Positions 7,053 through 7,552 of a stretch of DNA of 7,552 nt are shown one piece after another. The stretch is from Gammaproteobacteria bacterium (GTDB taxonomy: Bacteria > Pseudomonadota > Gammaproteobacteria > Acidiferrobacterales > Acidiferrobacteraceae). The stretch lies in contig JAPTWT010000323.1 of the NCBI GenBank assembly GCA_028064935.1, forward strand, positions 1 to 7,552, in the 5' to 3' direction. The notes under the pieces are model-generated. The model was not told the DNA's origin. It saw only the letters and a list, made by a program, of their open reading frames with translations, and did no database searches. The first letter of the stretch is position 1; each line of letters opens with the position of its first letter. The position numbers and the translations under genes are program-made.

Positions 7053-7053
7053 C
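7026..7053 (-). promoter_or_regulatory. NikR-type operator at the transcription start
   Basis: On the minus strand GTATGA (7048-7053) is followed after exactly 16 nt by TCTTAT (7026-7031). The E. coli NikR operator is GTATGA-N16-TCATAC, so 10 of 12 half-site bases and the spacing agree. An inner AATC-GCA-GATT dyad sits near the centre. The site spans about +1 to +27 relative to the predicted start, where a bound dimer pair would block transcription. This supports autoregulation by the NikR-like protein. Confidence 0.55.
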
Positions 7054-7062
7054 TTGTCTTGA

Positions 7063-7079
7063 AGCACGTTTCGTGCCAA
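7063..7079 (-). promoter_or_regulatory. Sigma54 (RpoN) -24/-12 promoter of the operon
   Basis: TTGGCACGAAACGTGCT on the minus strand matches the consensus YTGGCACGRNNNTTGCW at every position except one (G for T just before the -12 TGC). GG (-25/-24) and GC (-13/-12) are separated by the required 10 nt. Transcription would start near 7052. RpoN promoters need an activator such as NtrC, which fits nitrogen-related genes. The element also contains a GCACG-AAA-CGTGC palindrome, so a hairpin or operator role is an alternative reading. Confidence 0.65.
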
Positions 7080-7458
7080 TAAAGTAATACGTCGTATGTG
7101 GCTATGAAATATGGGTTTTTCCGAGTAGCGAGCGGAGATAGCTGAATTGGTTTTTTGTTTTGTGCTCCACTTGTGTGAGGACGCGCACCACGATGAGGCA
7201 CAGAGACGAGCGCGGGCTGTCGGGAATCATGGAAAGTTACGTATCTCTGGCCATACGCGTTTTTAGTATGCGGTTATTGTGTTTTCACGATAATGGGCTG
7301 TCCAGGATCCGGATCACAGGCAAGATTAAGACACGGCGTTTCATGATCCAACAAAACGCGCATTGGTATGGTCGTCAACAAGCAGCGCCAGACGAATACG
7401 GATCGTGTTCGGGGGCAGCCCTCGCCCCTCAAAATCCCGGGCGACCTGCACGTTGTCC
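7080..7458. other. Operon upstream region with short inverted repeats and degenerate DNA
   Basis: No intact gene was found. Nearest the promoter is an AT-rich stretch (7085-7165) with ATACG-T-CGTAT (7087-7097) and three CATA words (minus strand) spaced 7-8 nt. Further up lie CGTAT-N8-ATACG (7240-7257) and CATAC-N9-GTATG (7252-7270). A possible enhancer-like site lies at 7184-7200. From 7341 to 7451 the minus strand encodes a short stretch resembling an integrase fragment, described separately. The rest looks like decayed mobile DNA. Confidence 0.4.
7341..7451 (-). pseudogene. Possible remnant of a tyrosine recombinase
   Basis: The minus strand reads VARDFEGRGLPPNTIRIRL and then LALL before drifting and stopping at TGA 7341-7343. 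GLSPNTIRxRLALLSHL is typical of the core-binding region of phage-type integrases, and only that short block is similar. There is no start codon, no catalytic Arg-His-Arg-Tyr region, and a frame change separates it from the transposase fragment upstream. The similarity is judged by eye and may be chance. Confidence 0.25.
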
Positions 7459-7552
7459 TTACCAGTTCAAGATGAGCGGTCGGTGACGCCGACACATGCG
7501 CGCGATCTTTTTCATGGGTTCGATGCGCGAGCGCAACGCGGTTGTGCACCAG
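7459..7552 (-). pseudogene. ISL3-family transposase, truncated 3' part entering from the right edge
   Basis: The minus-strand frame ending at TAA 7459-7461 reads TALRSRIEPMKKIARMCRRH and then RPLILNW. The block L-R-S-R-I-E-P-M-K-K-x-A-R-x-x-x-x-H-R-x-L-x-L-N-W is highly characteristic of ISL3-family transposases. In intact members it continues with F-x-A-K and the G-x-V-E-G-x-N-N-K-x-K segment that holds the last catalytic Glu. Here a stop follows the Trp immediately and no later part is recognisable, so about the last 70 residues including the catalytic Glu are missing. The element is inactive in this form. The upstream part lies outside the window. Confidence 0.7.

Noticed and set aside
7130..7160. 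T-rich run on the plus strand as a terminator
   Set aside because: No convincing stem precedes the T run and no plus-strand gene ends there.
7160..7486. Plus-strand frame of 108 codons upstream of the operon
   Set aside because: It overlaps the transposase remnant on the other strand and lacks any recognisable motif.
7274..7549. Minus-strand frame of 91 codons
   Set aside because: It runs in a different frame from the clearly ISL3-like reading of the same DNA, so it is a shadow of the degraded element.

Overview
The window reads as an accessory locus of a moderately GC-rich proteobacterium. RpoN-type promoter architecture, a NikR-type regulator and an ISL3-type transposase remnant fit such a host; an acidithiobacilli-like gammaproteobacterium is possible, but nothing here fixes the genus. 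No gene for core replication, translation or ribosomal functions is present.

Layout, all on the minus strand and read right to left. At the right edge (7459-7552) lies the broken 3' part of an ISL3-family transposase, followed by a degenerate stretch (7080-7458). Next comes a well-formed -24/-12 (sigma54) promoter at 7063-7079. A NikR-type operator (GTATGA-N16-TCTTAT, 7026-7053) sits on the predicted start of transcription, followed by a leader of about 165 nt with hairpins. Then come seven tightly packed genes: a NikR-like ribbon-helix-helix regulator (6390-6884); a 44-residue small ORF with a perfect AGGAGG site (6231-6365); a calcineurin-like metallophosphoesterase (5284-6234); an APC-family permease (3646-5241); a polymerase-beta-type nucleotidyltransferase (2885-3640); a glutamine-synthetase-like gamma-glutamyl-amide ligase (1496-2866); and a MetX-like alpha/beta hydrolase (526-1521). 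Spacings are 42 nt or less, with two overlaps, so this is very probably one operon. The left 107 bases carry the start of a RhuM-family gene that leaves the window on the minus strand.

How the genes may work together (inference): the permease imports an amino acid or amine, the GS-like enzyme gamma-glutamylates it at ATP cost, and the alpha/beta hydrolase acts on the product or a related ester or amide. The nucleotidyltransferase and phosphoesterase could add and remove a nucleotidyl group on the enzyme or a small molecule. The NikR-like protein has lost two of the four canonical nickel ligands and could report a different ligand while repressing its own sigma54 promoter. The combination is not one I can match to a described pathway. 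It is the main candidate for an undescribed nitrogen or amine utilisation system in this window.
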